From the NCBI GenBank assembly GCA_905479915.1, contig CAJQOH010000014.1:83460-147459 (forward strand): a DNA stretch of 64,000 nucleotides, given 5' to 3'. Origin of the DNA: an uncultured Flavobacteriales bacterium. GTDB taxonomy: Bacteria > Bacteroidota > Bacteroidia > Flavobacteriales_E > Vicingaceae. This document shows positions 53,813-62,441 of this stretch, one piece after another. The notes beneath the pieces are model-generated. The model made no database searches, was not told where the DNA came from, and worked only from the letters and a program-made list of their open reading frames with translations. Numbering within the stretch: the first letter of the stretch is position 1; each line of letters opens with the position of its first letter. The position numbers were made by a program, and so were the translations under genes.

Positions 53813-54586
53813 ATGAAAAAAATATTTACAATACTATTACTCTTTGCAGCTTTTACCACTCTAAACGCTCAAGATTGTTTATTGGAAAAAGCACCTGTGC
53901 AAGATTTGGTACAAGATTATGCAGGTGTAATGTCTGAAGGTGAGGAGCAGCGATTAAGGCAGGCCTTATTAGCTTTTAACGATACAACTTCTACACAAAT
54001 ACTGGTTGTAACTGTCACGAATTTATGTGGTTATGATAAAGCAGAATTTACCTATACCTTAGGAGAGAAGTGGGGTGTTGGACAAGATGGAAAAGACAAT
54101 GGTATTGTAATAATGGTTAAACCCAAAGAGATTGATGGTAGAGGTGAGGCTTTTATAGCTACTGGTTATGGTTTAGAAGGTGTTTTACCTGATGCCATTT
54201 CAAAAAGAATTATTGAAAATGAAATGATTCCTTCTTTTAAGAAAAAGGATTATTTTGGAGGAATTGCTAATGCTGCAACAACAGTTATGGCAATTACAGG
54301 TGGAGAATACTCTGCCGATGAGTATGCTAAAAGTACTGGAGCAAAAAATGCGTTTCCATTTTTGGGAGTCATCTTAATTTTTATTTTTATTATGGCAATG
54401 AAGGCAAGTAAAACTAGAAAATATGCATCAACAAACAATTTAGGTTTTTGGGCTGCTTGGAGCTTAATGAATGCTTCAAGTAGAAGTCATGGAGGTTCTT
54501 TTGGAAGCTTTACTTCAGGAGGTGGATCTTTTGGAGGCTTTGGTGGTGGTTCCTTTGGTGGTGGTGGAGCAGGAGGTAGTTGGTAA
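53813..54586 (+). CDS. Exported TPM-domain protein (YgcG-like)
   Basis: I chose ATG at 53813, which starts a signal peptide (KKIFTILLLFAAF, NAQ); the frame upstream lies in a repeat. The 257 residues hold a TPM domain (VQDYAGVMSEGEEQRL; EKWGVGQDGKDNGIVIMV; GYGLEGVLPDAISKRII), one membrane helix (about 183-200) and a Gly/Ser/Phe-rich tail (GGSFGGFGGGSFGG). This is the YgcG layout. Confidence 0.92.
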   Translation: MKKIFTILLLFAAFTTLNAQDCLLEKAPVQDLVQDYAGVMSEGEEQRLRQALLAFNDTTSTQILVVTVTNLCGYDKAEFTYTLGEKWGVGQDGKDNGIVIMVKPKEIDGRGEAFIATGYGLEGVLPDAISKRIIENEMIPSFKKKDYFGGIANAATTVMAITGGEYSADEYAKSTGAKNAFPFLGVILIFIFIMAMKASKTRKYASTNNLGFWAAWSLMNASSRSHGGSFGSFTSGGGSFGGFGGGSFGGGGAGGSW

Positions 54587-54625
54587 TTGGAAGATTTATT
54601 ATTAAATTAACAGGAATTTTAAATT

Positions 54626-55183
54626 ATGATTGTATTAATAGGAATTATTATAGTTCTTGCTTTGCTTTTTATGATAAAGTATAATGGACTTATTAAATTA
54701 AGAAATAACCGTGAAAATGCATTTGCAGATATTGATGTGCAATTAAATCAAAGACATGACCTAATTCCTCAGCTAGTAAATTCTGTCAAAGGCTATATGA
54801 AACATGAAGCTGATGTGTTAACTAAAGTTACTGAAGCAAGAAATGCCGCTGTCAAAGCAAGTACTATTAATGATAAAATTGAAGCTGAAAACATGTTGAC
54901 CTCTGCTTTAGGAGGTTTTAAAATATCTGTTGAAGCTTACCCTGATTTAAAAGCAAGTAATAACTTTATGCAGTTGCAAAATGAGATCTCTGATATTGAG
55001 AATAAATTATCAGCGGTAAGAAGATTTTTTAATTCATCTACCAAAGAATATAATAATGCAGTAGAAACATTTCCTTCAAATATTGTTGCAGGGCTGTTTA
55101 ATTTTAAAGTGGAGGAGATGTTTGAAATTAATGATGTCCAAAGGGAACAAATAGCAGAAGTTCCAAAAGTTAAATTTGATTAA
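54626..55183 (+). CDS. LemA-family membrane protein
   Basis: A 185-residue protein with an N-terminal membrane helix (about 1-20) and the LemA domain (RENAFADIDVQLNQRHDLIPQLVNSVKGYMKHEADVLTK; AYPDLKASNNFMQLQNEISDIENKL). TAATG overlap couples it to the peptidase gene. LemA-M48 pairs are common and suggest membrane proteolysis. Confidence 0.94.
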   Translation: MIVLIGIIIVLALLFMIKYNGLIKLRNNRENAFADIDVQLNQRHDLIPQLVNSVKGYMKHEADVLTKVTEARNAAVKASTINDKIEAENMLTSALGGFKISVEAYPDLKASNNFMQLQNEISDIENKLSAVRRFFNSSTKEYNNAVETFPSNIVAGLFNFKVEEMFEINDVQREQIAEVPKVKFD

Positions 55184-56109
55184 TGGAATACGTTGGGCTT
55201 CAAACACAAATATGGAGAAACAACTTTAAATCTATACTTCTTCTTATTGGGTTTCCTATTTTATTGTTTGTATTAACATATCTTTTCTTTTTTATTTTAA
55301 GTGCGTCTGAAGTTGATCAGGACATATTTTCTATGTTTCCACTTATTATTGTAGCTGTATTTATATGGTTTTTAATAGCTTGGTTTTCGCATTCAGCAAT
55401 GATAAGAAAAGCAACATCATCAATGCCATTAGAACGTAAGAAGAACTTAAGAGTTTACAACCTTGTAGAAAACCTTTGTATTTCTCAAGGGGTGTCCATC
55501 CCTAAAATATATGTTATTCCAGATAGTTCATTAAATGCTTTTGCAAGCGGGATAAATGAAAAAACTTATGCTATTTCATTATCACAAGGTATCATTGATA
55601 AACTTAATGATAATGAACTAGAAGCTGTAATTGCACATGAACTAACTCATATACAAAACAAGGATGTCAGGTTGTTAATTATTTCGATCATCTTTGTTGG
55701 AGTTTTTTCTTTTGTATCTGAAATTGCTTTTAAATCTTTAACACGTTTTAGGGTTAGAGGAGGTAAGAATAAAGGGGCTTCTATTGGGGTTATTGCTCTT
55801 TTATTGGTTTTAGGCGGGGTTGGTTATTTAGTCTCACTTCTTTTTAAGTTTTCTTTATCTAGAAAGAGAGAATATATGGCTGATGCTGGTGCAAGTAATA
55901 TGACTAAAAATCCAAAAGCCTTAGCAAATGCTTTGCGTAAAATTTCAGAAGATCCTTGGATAGAAGCAGTAAAAAGAGAAGATGTTGCTCAATTATTCAT
56001 TGATCACCCAACCAAAAGAAAGAAAGAAGGTTTTGGGACGTTTTTTAAATCGTTGTTCGCAACTCATCCTCCAATTGAAAAGAGAATTGAAGTTTTAGAA
56101 CAGTTTTAG
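55183..56109 (+). CDS. M48-family membrane metallopeptidase (HtpX-like)
   Basis: A 308-residue protein with two N-terminal membrane helices (about 15-40 and 50-68). The zinc motif is H152-E-L-T-H156 in AVIAHELTHIQNKDV; the third zinc Glu is expected in KREYMADAGA. Two further helices follow HELTH. It degrades misfolded membrane proteins. Last gene of the LemA/TPM operon. Confidence 0.94.
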   Translation: MEYVGLQTQIWRNNFKSILLLIGFPILLFVLTYLFFFILSASEVDQDIFSMFPLIIVAVFIWFLIAWFSHSAMIRKATSSMPLERKKNLRVYNLVENLCISQGVSIPKIYVIPDSSLNAFASGINEKTYAISLSQGIIDKLNDNELEAVIAHELTHIQNKDVRLLIISIIFVGVFSFVSEIAFKSLTRFRVRGGKNKGASIGVIALLLVLGGVGYLVSLLFKFSLSRKREYMADAGASNMTKNPKALANALRKISEDPWIEAVKREDVAQLFIDHPTKRKKEGFGTFFKSLFATHPPIEKRIEVLEQF

Positions 56110-56117
56110 TTTATAAT

Positions 56118-57020
56118 ATGCGATACGACATTACTATACTTACACAATCAGACTATGTAAACCCTAAAGAAAAGGATGTTTATATAGAGAATGTTTTATT
56201 AGAAGATCAACTGATTATAGATGCTCTAGAAGCTAAAGGATTAAAAGTTTGTCGTACCAATTGGGATAATCCTGATTTTGATTGGACATCAACTAAATAT
56301 GTTTTGTTTCGTGCTATTTGGGATTATTTTGATCGTTTCCCTGAATTTTCTAAGTGGTTAAAGGAGACTTCTACAAAAACAAAAATGATTAACCCTTCTG
56401 AGCAAATTATTTGGAATATGGATAAGCATTACCTCAAAGATCTTGAAGATGTGGGGGTAAATATCGTAAAGACTAATTTTGTTGAGATAGGAGATGAAAG
56501 AACCTTAAAACAAGCTATAGCTGATTCTGGATGGGAACATGTTATTTTGAAGCCTGCAGTTTCTGGAGGGGCTCGTCATACCTATAAAATTAAACCAGGA
56601 GAATCAGATCAGCATGAGGCTGTTTTCAAAGAGTTAATAACGGAAGAAGCAATGTTAATCCAACCTTTCTTAAACAATATTATGGAAAAGGGAGAAGTCT
56701 CTTTTATGGTGTTTGGAGGGGGGTATAGTCATGCCGTTTTAAAGAAAGCTAAAGCAGGAGATTTTAGAGTGCAAGATGATCATGGAGGCACAATTCATGA
56801 ATATGAAGCTTCGTCTGAAGAAATACAGTTTGTACAAAATGTAATGGCTAAATGTAAAAGTGTTCCAGTTTACGGAAGGGTAGATGTAACTTGGGATAAT
56901 GATGATAATCTAGCTTTAGTAGAATTGGAAATCATAGAACCAGAATTATGGTTTAGAGAATCTGTTAAATCTCCAGAAATGTTAGCAGATGCAGTAATTG
57001 ATTATATGTCTAATAATTAG
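56118..57020 (+). CDS. ATP-grasp domain protein
   Basis: A 300-residue protein similar to RimK/glutathione synthetase-type ATP-grasp enzymes. IWNMDKHYLKDLEDVGVN precedes the ATP-binding lysine region, HVILKPAVSGGARHTYKI is the phosphate loop, and YGRVDVTWDNDDNLALVELEIIEPELW is the metal-binding strand. It probably forms an amide or peptide bond; substrates unknown. It lies 8 bp after the M48 gene. Confidence 0.88.
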   Translation: MRYDITILTQSDYVNPKEKDVYIENVLLEDQLIIDALEAKGLKVCRTNWDNPDFDWTSTKYVLFRAIWDYFDRFPEFSKWLKETSTKTKMINPSEQIIWNMDKHYLKDLEDVGVNIVKTNFVEIGDERTLKQAIADSGWEHVILKPAVSGGARHTYKIKPGESDQHEAVFKELITEEAMLIQPFLNNIMEKGEVSFMVFGGGYSHAVLKKAKAGDFRVQDDHGGTIHEYEASSEEIQFVQNVMAKCKSVPVYGRVDVTWDNDDNLALVELEIIEPELWFRESVKSPEMLADAVIDYMSNN

Positions 57021-57137
57021 AATTCAGAGAATTTCATTTAAGTTTTAAATGGAAAGATATGGTGTTTATCGTCTATCTTTTTCCATTGGGCTAATAGTTT
57101 AAAAACTCTTAAAATAAAACTATATTTTCGTAGGTAT

Positions 57138-57518
57138 ATGAGTAGTATCAATATTAAAGGAACTTTAAAAACGCCATCAATTTCATTTGATAAAAAAGAG
57201 AATCATTTGGTGATTGAAGGAAGGTCTACTCATGAGAACCCAGCTCGATTTTATAGGTTGTTGATCTCTAAATTAAAGGATGATCTTGTTTTTACTGATG
57301 GTGAAATGAAGATCGATTTTAAATTAGAATATTTTAATACGCCATCATCTTTGGTGCTTTTAGGTGTACTTAAAAAGTTACAAGCTTTAAATGCTCCTGG
57401 TAATGAGGTAATCATTAATTGGCATTATGATGAAGAAGATGAAGATCTTTTGGAGGCGGGGCAGGATTACAGCACTATCCTTGATTTTCCATTTAATTTA
57501 GTCGTTAACCCTAACTAA
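57138..57518 (+). CDS. SiaC-family regulatory phosphoprotein (DUF1987), copy 2
   Basis: A 126-residue paralogue of the protein at 35559, with collinear blocks: TLKTPSISF, EGRSTHENPARFYR, LEYFNTPSS (Thr68 at the same position) and INWHYDEEDEDLLEAGQDY. No siaB gene is adjacent here. It may be phosphorylated by the kinase encoded at 35003 or by one outside the window. Confidence 0.88.
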   Translation: MSSINIKGTLKTPSISFDKKENHLVIEGRSTHENPARFYRLLISKLKDDLVFTDGEMKIDFKLEYFNTPSSLVLLGVLKKLQALNAPGNEVIINWHYDEEDEDLLEAGQDYSTILDFPFNLVVNPN

Positions 57519-57524
57519 CTTTCG

Positions 57525-57992
57525 TTAGTTCCAGTTTTGATCTCCAGCTTCAATTATTGGAGCAATATCTAATAATGCTTCGGCTTTAGCCTCTTCATTA
57601 GAAAATAAGAAAAGTCTTTCATCAATAACAGACCAAATAGTTGGTTCAGCAGGAACAGCCGCACCTTTACAAACTCCAAAAGCACAATGACCTCCATAAG
57701 CAGGGATATATTGAGCCGGATTTGATTCAAATAAGGCTAGATTCTCTGCTGATGAAAACTTCCAATCAAGCGATTTAAAATTACTAGAGAACTCATCGTT
57801 TCCTTTTGTAGCAGTTTCTTGAGAGAAATAGGCAACAGCATCATAACCACCAATTGCAATATTGTCTTTATTAATTACTTCATCGTGCATTCCTAATGCA
57901 ATAGGGTAGACGTTGCTCATTTTCATGGCTACACCCCCAGCAACAAGAATGAATAGAAATATGAAAACGAATATTTTAAAACCTTTATTCAT
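57525..57992 (-). CDS. YHS-domain protein with N-terminal membrane anchor
   Basis: A 155-residue protein with a hydrophobic N-terminus (about 6-22). The YHS-like domain has GGYDAVAYFSQETATKGND, WKFSSAENLALFESNPAQYIPAYGGHCAFGVCKG and a final W-rich segment. The domain may bind metal. It lies 2 bp after the channel gene and is probably co-transcribed. Confidence 0.87.
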   Translation of the reverse strand: MNKGFKIFVFIFLFILVAGGVAMKMSNVYPIALGMHDEVINKDNIAIGGYDAVAYFSQETATKGNDEFSSNFKSLDWKFSSAENLALFESNPAQYIPAYGGHCAFGVCKGAAVPAEPTIWSVIDERLFLFSNEEAKAEALLDIAPIIEAGDQNWN

Positions 57993-57994
57993 AA

Positions 57995-58876
57995 TTAACC
58001 TTCTTTTTTAGCGTCACTTTTAAGTTGTTTAACAAGATCTTGCATTTCGCCTAATTTGGTTTCTAATTGTGCTAAATCAATAGTAACATTATGTTCAACT
58101 TCTTGTTCATCTAATAAAGCATCTTTAGCTTCTTGTTTTGCCTCATCCATTCCAGTCATAATTACACCAATAAATAAGTTAAGCATAATCATTGTACCAA
58201 TTAATACAAAAGAAACAAAGAAAAGAACACTTCCTGCAGGGTTGGGAGTTGAATTTGTACAAAGATCTTCATTGCCTCCATAACCATAGTTTTCACAACC
58301 ATACATGTTTATGTACATCACATCTGTCCAATCCTCAAGTGTTACAACACGAAATAGAGAAAGCATAGACATTTGTAAGTTCTCAAAGTGTATTGGATCA
58401 TTTTCACTAAAAAAGAAAACACCAGCTACAGCGTAGATGTAGAAAAGTAACAATAGGAGTATGGATACATATCCCATTGATGGAATACTTTTTAAAAGCG
58501 CACCAACCAACATTTGTAATTTAGGTAAAGCTTTAACTAGTTTTAAAACCCTTAATAATCTCAATAGCCTTAAGATGGCAACAGAACTCCCTCCGAAAGG
58601 CAAGAATGCAGCAGCAACAATAACAAAATCGAAGATATTCCAGCCATCAGTAAAATACATCCAAGGTCTTTTACCTTCGGCAATCATTTTTACTACAATT
58701 TCTATTATAAATATCCCTAAAATAATTTTATTAAGAAGGTCAAGTATGCCTGCATGCCTTTCAGAAAATTCAGGATATGTTGCCATTCCAACGAGAACAC
58801 CAGCAATTAAAATTGCAATTGTTACAAAATTTCCGAACCATTTTGATTCTGCAATTTGTTTGAAAAAATTCACCAT
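57995..58876 (-). CDS. Voltage-gated cation channel, BacNav/CaV-like
   Basis: A 293-residue single-domain six-helix channel. S4 carries [13 protein letters not shown] (R103, R106, R109, K112, K115). The pore motif is TLEDWTD (179-185), where sodium-selective NaChBac-type channels have TLESW. Asp at the fourth and seventh positions are the changes that make NavAb calcium-selective. A Cys-containing insert ([18 protein letters not shown]) lies between filter and S6. The C-terminus (about 255-290) is a predicted coiled coil for tetramer assembly. Confidence 0.93.
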   Translation of the reverse strand: MVNFFKQIAESKWFGNFVTIAILIAGVLVGMATYPEFSERHAGILDLLNKIILGIFIIEIVVKMIAEGKRPWMYFTDGWNIFDFVIVAAAFLPFGGSSVAILRLLRLLRVLKLVKALPKLQMLVGALLKSIPSMGYVSILLLLLFYIYAVAGVFFFSENDPIHFENLQMSMLSLFRVVTLEDWTDVMYINMYGCENYGYGGNEDLCTNSTPNPAGSVLFFVSFVLIGTMIMLNLFIGVIMTGMDEAKQEAKDALLDEQEVEHNVTIDLAQLETKLGEMQDLVKQLKSDAKKEG

Positions 58877-58886
58877 AGTAATCTAA

Positions 58887-59358
58887 TTATACAATCTTAA
58901 TATCTTTATTGTCAGAAGGGTCTAATACAGCGCTTTTTACATCTGCTTCAGCATCTATATGGTATTCTGATTTTTCTTTGTTTGCAAATTTTGCAGCACT
59001 TCCTAAAGCACCTAAAGCTCCACCTTTTTCTTTAAGGTCATCAGCATTTGAGTTTAACAATTTAAAAGGAAGTGTAAAAGGGATTTCTTTTCTTTCTCCT
59101 GGTTTAATTGTAAAGTTACCTGGTAAGTTAACAACACCTAATTCAAATTCTTTAGTCGTTTCATCATCACCTCTGCCTTTAGTAAATTCTTCAATAAATT
59201 TAACAGTAATTGTAAGTACTTCTTGTTCACTTTTAGAAGTTAGAGTAACGGTTCCATCAACTGAAGTGTCGTCTTTTTTTTACTTGTCCGGGCACCTGTA
59301 GTTCTACTTTTGCACCGCCTATACCAAGTTTGTTTTTAATTGTATCGAAAAATCCCAT
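58887..59358 (-). pseudogene. Spo0M-family (sporulation control / arrestin-like) protein, frameshifted at A8
   Basis: The start (59358) reads MGFFDTIKNKLGIGGAKVEL, then QVPGQVKK. The frame then hits TGA. The next frame continues as DDTSVDGTVTLTSKSEQEVL, through PGERKEIPFTLPFKLL to DPSDNKDIKIV and a TAA at 58887. The shift point is A8 (59274-59281, minus strand); seven A would give a 156-residue Spo0M protein. It lies just upstream of the channel gene. Decay, slippage or sequencing error are all possible. Confidence 0.8.
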
Positions 59359-59451
59359 TGCTAATATTTTAAATTTGTGATGTAACAAATCTAACAATAA
59401 ATACAGCTAAAAAAAATCTTTTTTATGAAGACGCTAATTTTCTTCTTGAGT

Positions 59452-60564
59452 CTACTTAACCTGATCAAAAGTAATTCCTAAGCTTTTCTCAAAGTACCTC
59501 AATTGTTTCATTTCCATTGAAGTAACAAAACTTAAAGAAATACCTCTTTTCCCTGCACGAGCTGTTCTTCCACTTCTATGCGTATAGTATTCTTCTTGAT
59601 CTGGTAATTGGTAGTGTGCAACAAAAGATAGCTCTGCAACATCTATTCCTCTAGCGGCAATGTCAGTAGCAACTAGAACTTGTAGACTTTCATTCTTAAA
59701 AGCACGCATTGCTTTATCTCTTTCCTTTTGAGTTAAATCCCCATGAATACAATCTACAGCTACATTTTTTGCAATTAATTGTTTGGTTAATTTTTGAGTG
59801 GCAGCTTTTGTTTTACAAAAGATAATACCTCTATTTTCTCCTTGAGATTTTAAAAACTTGATAATTTCATTTAACTTTTCAATCTCATCACAAATAAAAT
59901 ATTGGTGGTCAATATTCTTGTTAACAACATCTTTCTTGTTGATTTCAATTCTATAAGCATCATCACTCATGTTCTCGTTAATTATTTGCTTAATTCCATG
60001 AGGAATAGTAGCAGAAAATAACCATGTTTGTTCAGAGTTAGGGGTAAACTTTAAGATTTGATCCAATTCTTTTTTGAATCCCATACTCAACATTTCATCA
60101 GCTTCGTCAAGAATAACAGTATTGATACTTTTTAAATCAACAGCTCTTCTATTTACTAAGTCTATTAATCGACCTGGAGTAGCAACAACAATATGTGTAG
60201 GTCTGTTTAAGTTTTTTATTTGGATATCAATTTTCTCTCCACCATAAACAGCTTCAACAAAAATCTTGTGCGTGTATTTGGTAAATTTAAAAAGTTGTTT
60301 AGCAACTTGTTGCCCTAGTTCTCTTGTTGGACATAGAATTAATCCCTGTACTTCTTTCTTTTTTGGATCAATGTTGTGGAGTAGTGGTAAGCCATAAGCT
60401 GCCGTTTTTCCGGTACCAGTATTTGCTTGACCAACTAAATCAGTTTTAGTTGTTAGCAATAGAGGTATGGCCTCATTTTGTATTTCGGTAGGATTAATAA
60501 TGTTGAGTTCATTAAGGCCTTTAATAAAATTATCAGCTATTCCTAAGTCTTTAAAATTTCCCAA
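59452..60564 (-). CDS. DEAD-box RNA helicase
   Basis: A 370-residue helicase with little more than the core: motif I ANTGTGKTAA, Ia PTRELGQQ, II LDEADEML, III FSATIP, VI HRSGRTARAG. The Q motif is in NPTEIQNEAIPLL. It unwinds RNA duplexes. It lies 11 bp after the second helicase gene, so the two are one transcript near a cold-shock gene. Confidence 0.94.
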   Translation of the reverse strand: MGNFKDLGIADNFIKGLNELNIINPTEIQNEAIPLLLTTKTDLVGQANTGTGKTAAYGLPLLHNIDPKKKEVQGLILCPTRELGQQVAKQLFKFTKYTHKIFVEAVYGGEKIDIQIKNLNRPTHIVVATPGRLIDLVNRRAVDLKSINTVILDEADEMLSMGFKKELDQILKFTPNSEQTWLFSATIPHGIKQIINENMSDDAYRIEINKKDVVNKNIDHQYFICDEIEKLNEIIKFLKSQGENRGIIFCKTKAATQKLTKQLIAKNVAVDCIHGDLTQKERDKAMRAFKNESLQVLVATDIAARGIDVAELSFVAHYQLPDQEEYYTHRSGRTARAGKRGISLSFVTSMEMKQLRYFEKSLGITFDQVK

Positions 60565-60575
60565 AATAGTTTGCT

Positions 60576-61862
60576 TTAGTTATTGTCACTTCTTCTGTTA
60601 GAATTCTTATTTCTATTTCCAGAATTTTTATTCTTATTTCTGTTCCAGTTGCCACCACCATTTTTATTTCTAGGTTTTCTGTGGTTACGGTTTTGTTGCT
60701 TGTTAGCATTTGGATCAATTTCAGGAGCTGGTCCCTGTTCAAAACCTTCAATAATACCTGTTGGTAAACTTTGTTTTAAAAGTTTTTCTATGTCCCTTAG
60801 ATAATCCGCTTCTTCGTGAGATACTAATGATATGGCAATTCCATTTGCTCCAGCCCTTCCTGTACGCCCAATTCTGTGTACGTAGTCTTCTGGTACATTT
60901 GGTAATTCAAAGTTTACAACATGAGGTAGTAGGGGAATGTCAATTCCTCTAGCCGCAATATCTGTAGCAACTAAAATACGAATAGAACCTTCTTTAAAAC
61001 CAGCTAAAGCTTTTGTTCTAGCTCCTTGTGTTTTGTTTCCATGTATTGCTGCTGCTGTAATTCCAGCTTTTTGCATTTTTTCACAAAGTTTATTGGCACC
61101 GTGTTTAGTTCTAGTAAAAACAAGTGCTTGTTGCCAATTTCCTTCTTTAATCATTGCGATGATAATCGCACGTTTTTTAACTTTATCAACGTGGTATATT
61201 TTCTGATTTACTTTTTCTGCAGTAGTATTTTCAGGAGTAGCTTCAACTAATACCGGATTATTTAAAAAACCATTTGCTAGTTTTTTAATCTCTTTAGAAA
61301 AAGTAGCAGAGAACAATAGGTTTTGTCTTTTTTGAGGAACTAAAGCAAGTACCTTCTTAATGTCTCTTAAGAAGCCCATGTCTAGCATTCTGTCAGCCTC
61401 ATCCAGAACCAATACTTCTACATCCTTTAAAGAAAGTAAGCCCTGATCTTGTAAGTCAAGCAATCTCCCTGGAGTTGCAATTAAAACATCTACACCATTT
61501 CTTAAGGTGTTTACCTGTGGACCTTGTTTAACGCCTCCAAATATTACTGTTGATTTTATCTTTAAGAAAGTGCTATACTCTCTAACATTCTCAAGTATTT
61601 GAGCTGCTAATTCTCTTGTTGGAGTCAGAACTAATGCTCTAATGGGTCTTTTTTGCGGAGTTTGTTCTCCGGCTAATAGTTGAAGTAGAGGAAGTGTGAA
61701 TCCTGCAGTTTTTCCAGTTCCAGTTTGTGCAGATGCTAAAACGTCTTTTCCTTGTAAAACAATAGGAATACATTTTTCCTGAATAGGAGAAGGAGTGGTG
61801 TAACCTTTCTTTTGAATAGCTTTTAATAAAGGATCTGATAATCCAAGTGAGTTAAATGACAT
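60576..61862 (-). CDS. DEAD-box RNA helicase, RhlE-like, with basic tail
   Basis: A 428-residue helicase: Q motif [16 protein letters not shown], motif [49 protein letters not shown]-terminal tail of about 45 residues is rich in Asn, Arg and Lys ([16 protein letters not shown]) and probably binds RNA. The predicted 5' leader is long (about 130 nt), as in cold-induced helicase mRNAs. Confidence 0.95.
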   Translation of the reverse strand: MSFNSLGLSDPLLKAIQKKGYTTPSPIQEKCIPIVLQGKDVLASAQTGTGKTAGFTLPLLQLLAGEQTPQKRPIRALVLTPTRELAAQILENVREYSTFLKIKSTVIFGGVKQGPQVNTLRNGVDVLIATPGRLLDLQDQGLLSLKDVEVLVLDEADRMLDMGFLRDIKKVLALVPQKRQNLLFSATFSKEIKKLANGFLNNPVLVEATPENTTAEKVNQKIYHVDKVKKRAIIIAMIKEGNWQQALVFTRTKHGANKLCEKMQKAGITAAAIHGNKTQGARTKALAGFKEGSIRILVATDIAARGIDIPLLPHVVNFELPNVPEDYVHRIGRTGRAGANGIAISLVSHEEADYLRDIEKLLKQSLPTGIIEGFEQGPAPEIDPNANKQQNRNHRKPRNKNGGGNWNRNKNKNSGNRNKNSNRRSDNN

Positions 61863-61996
61863 ATAAACTATTTGTGAAACATTTAAGATGAATACTAATT
61901 ATTTATCTTAAAGTGTTTCTATGATTTTGTCTAAGCAATAAACAAGGAAACAAAAAATGTTAATCAATTGCTTCTATTTATTCTTGTTCTAAACTA

Positions 61997-62004
61997 CAAA
62001 GGTA
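61997..62004 (-). promoter_or_regulatory. -7 box of the helicase operon
   Basis: TACCTTTG on the minus strand matches TAnnTTTG, 134 bp upstream of the start codon at 61862. This implies an untranslated leader of about 130 nt. Confidence 0.5.
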
Positions 62005-62073
62005 TAAGGAATTTCGAGTAATAGCTATTTGTGTAATATTTCTTTAAAAATAAAACAAGTAATAAAAAAGTGT

Positions 62074-62081
62074 TATTTTTG
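62074..62081 (+). promoter_or_regulatory. -7 box of the cold-shock gene
   Basis: TATTTTTG matches TAnnTTTG, 28 bp before the ATG at 62110. Confidence 0.55.
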
Positions 62082-62109
62082 TTTAAATATTAATTAATAA
62101 ACACTCACA

Positions 62110-62304
62110 ATGAACAAAGGAATAGTAAAATTCTTCAATGAAACAAAAGGTTTCGGGTTTATCTCTGAAGAAGGAACAGAAAAAGATCATTTCGTACACG
62201 TATCTGGTTTAATTGACGAAATTAACGAAGGTGACGAAGTTGAATTTGAATTACAAGAAGGAAAAAAAGGATTAAACGCTGTTAACGTAAAAGTTGTAGC
62301 ATAA
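62110..62304 (+). CDS. Cold-shock domain protein
   Basis: A 64-residue CspA-type OB fold. RNP1 is KGFGFISEE and RNP2 is HFVHVS. It binds single-stranded RNA as a chaperone. It is divergent from two RNA helicase genes and followed by its own terminator. Confidence 0.97.
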   Translation: MNKGIVKFFNETKGFGFISEEGTEKDHFVHVSGLIDEINEGDEVEFELQEGKKGLNAVNVKVVA

Positions 62305-62323
62305 TTAACATATACTTCAAGGT

Positions 62324-62358
62324 AAAGCCTCCTAAACATTGTTTAGGAGGCTTTTTTT
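62324..62358 (+). terminator. Terminator of the cold-shock gene
   Basis: Stem AAGCCTCCTAAAC (62325-62337) pairs with GTTTAGGAGGCTT (62341-62353) with a 3-nt loop and a T run. Confidence 0.93.
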
Positions 62359-62412
62359 ATAAAAAGTTAATTTCTTTTAATAGTAAAATCCAATTTAAAT
62401 AGTGGCTTTTTA

Positions 62413-62420
62413 TAGTTTTG
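62413..62420 (+). promoter_or_regulatory. -7 box of purC
   Basis: TAGTTTTG matches TAnnTTTG, 21 bp before the ATG at 62442. It contains the TTG that would otherwise extend the purC frame, so that TTG is not a start. Confidence 0.55.
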
Positions 62421-62441
62421 TATTTTAAATTTCTATACACT

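Noticed and set aside
58909..59301. Plus-strand ORF of 130 aa
   Set aside because: It is antisense to the frameshifted Spo0M gene, which has clear family sequence on the other strand.
60551..60751. Minus-strand ORF of 66 aa
   Set aside because: It is an alternate-frame reading of the basic tail of the RhlE-like helicase.
62080..62103. TGTTTAA with ATAAACA near the cold-shock promoter as a further light operator
   Set aside because: The arms are 10 bp apart, not 16, and one arm is imperfect.
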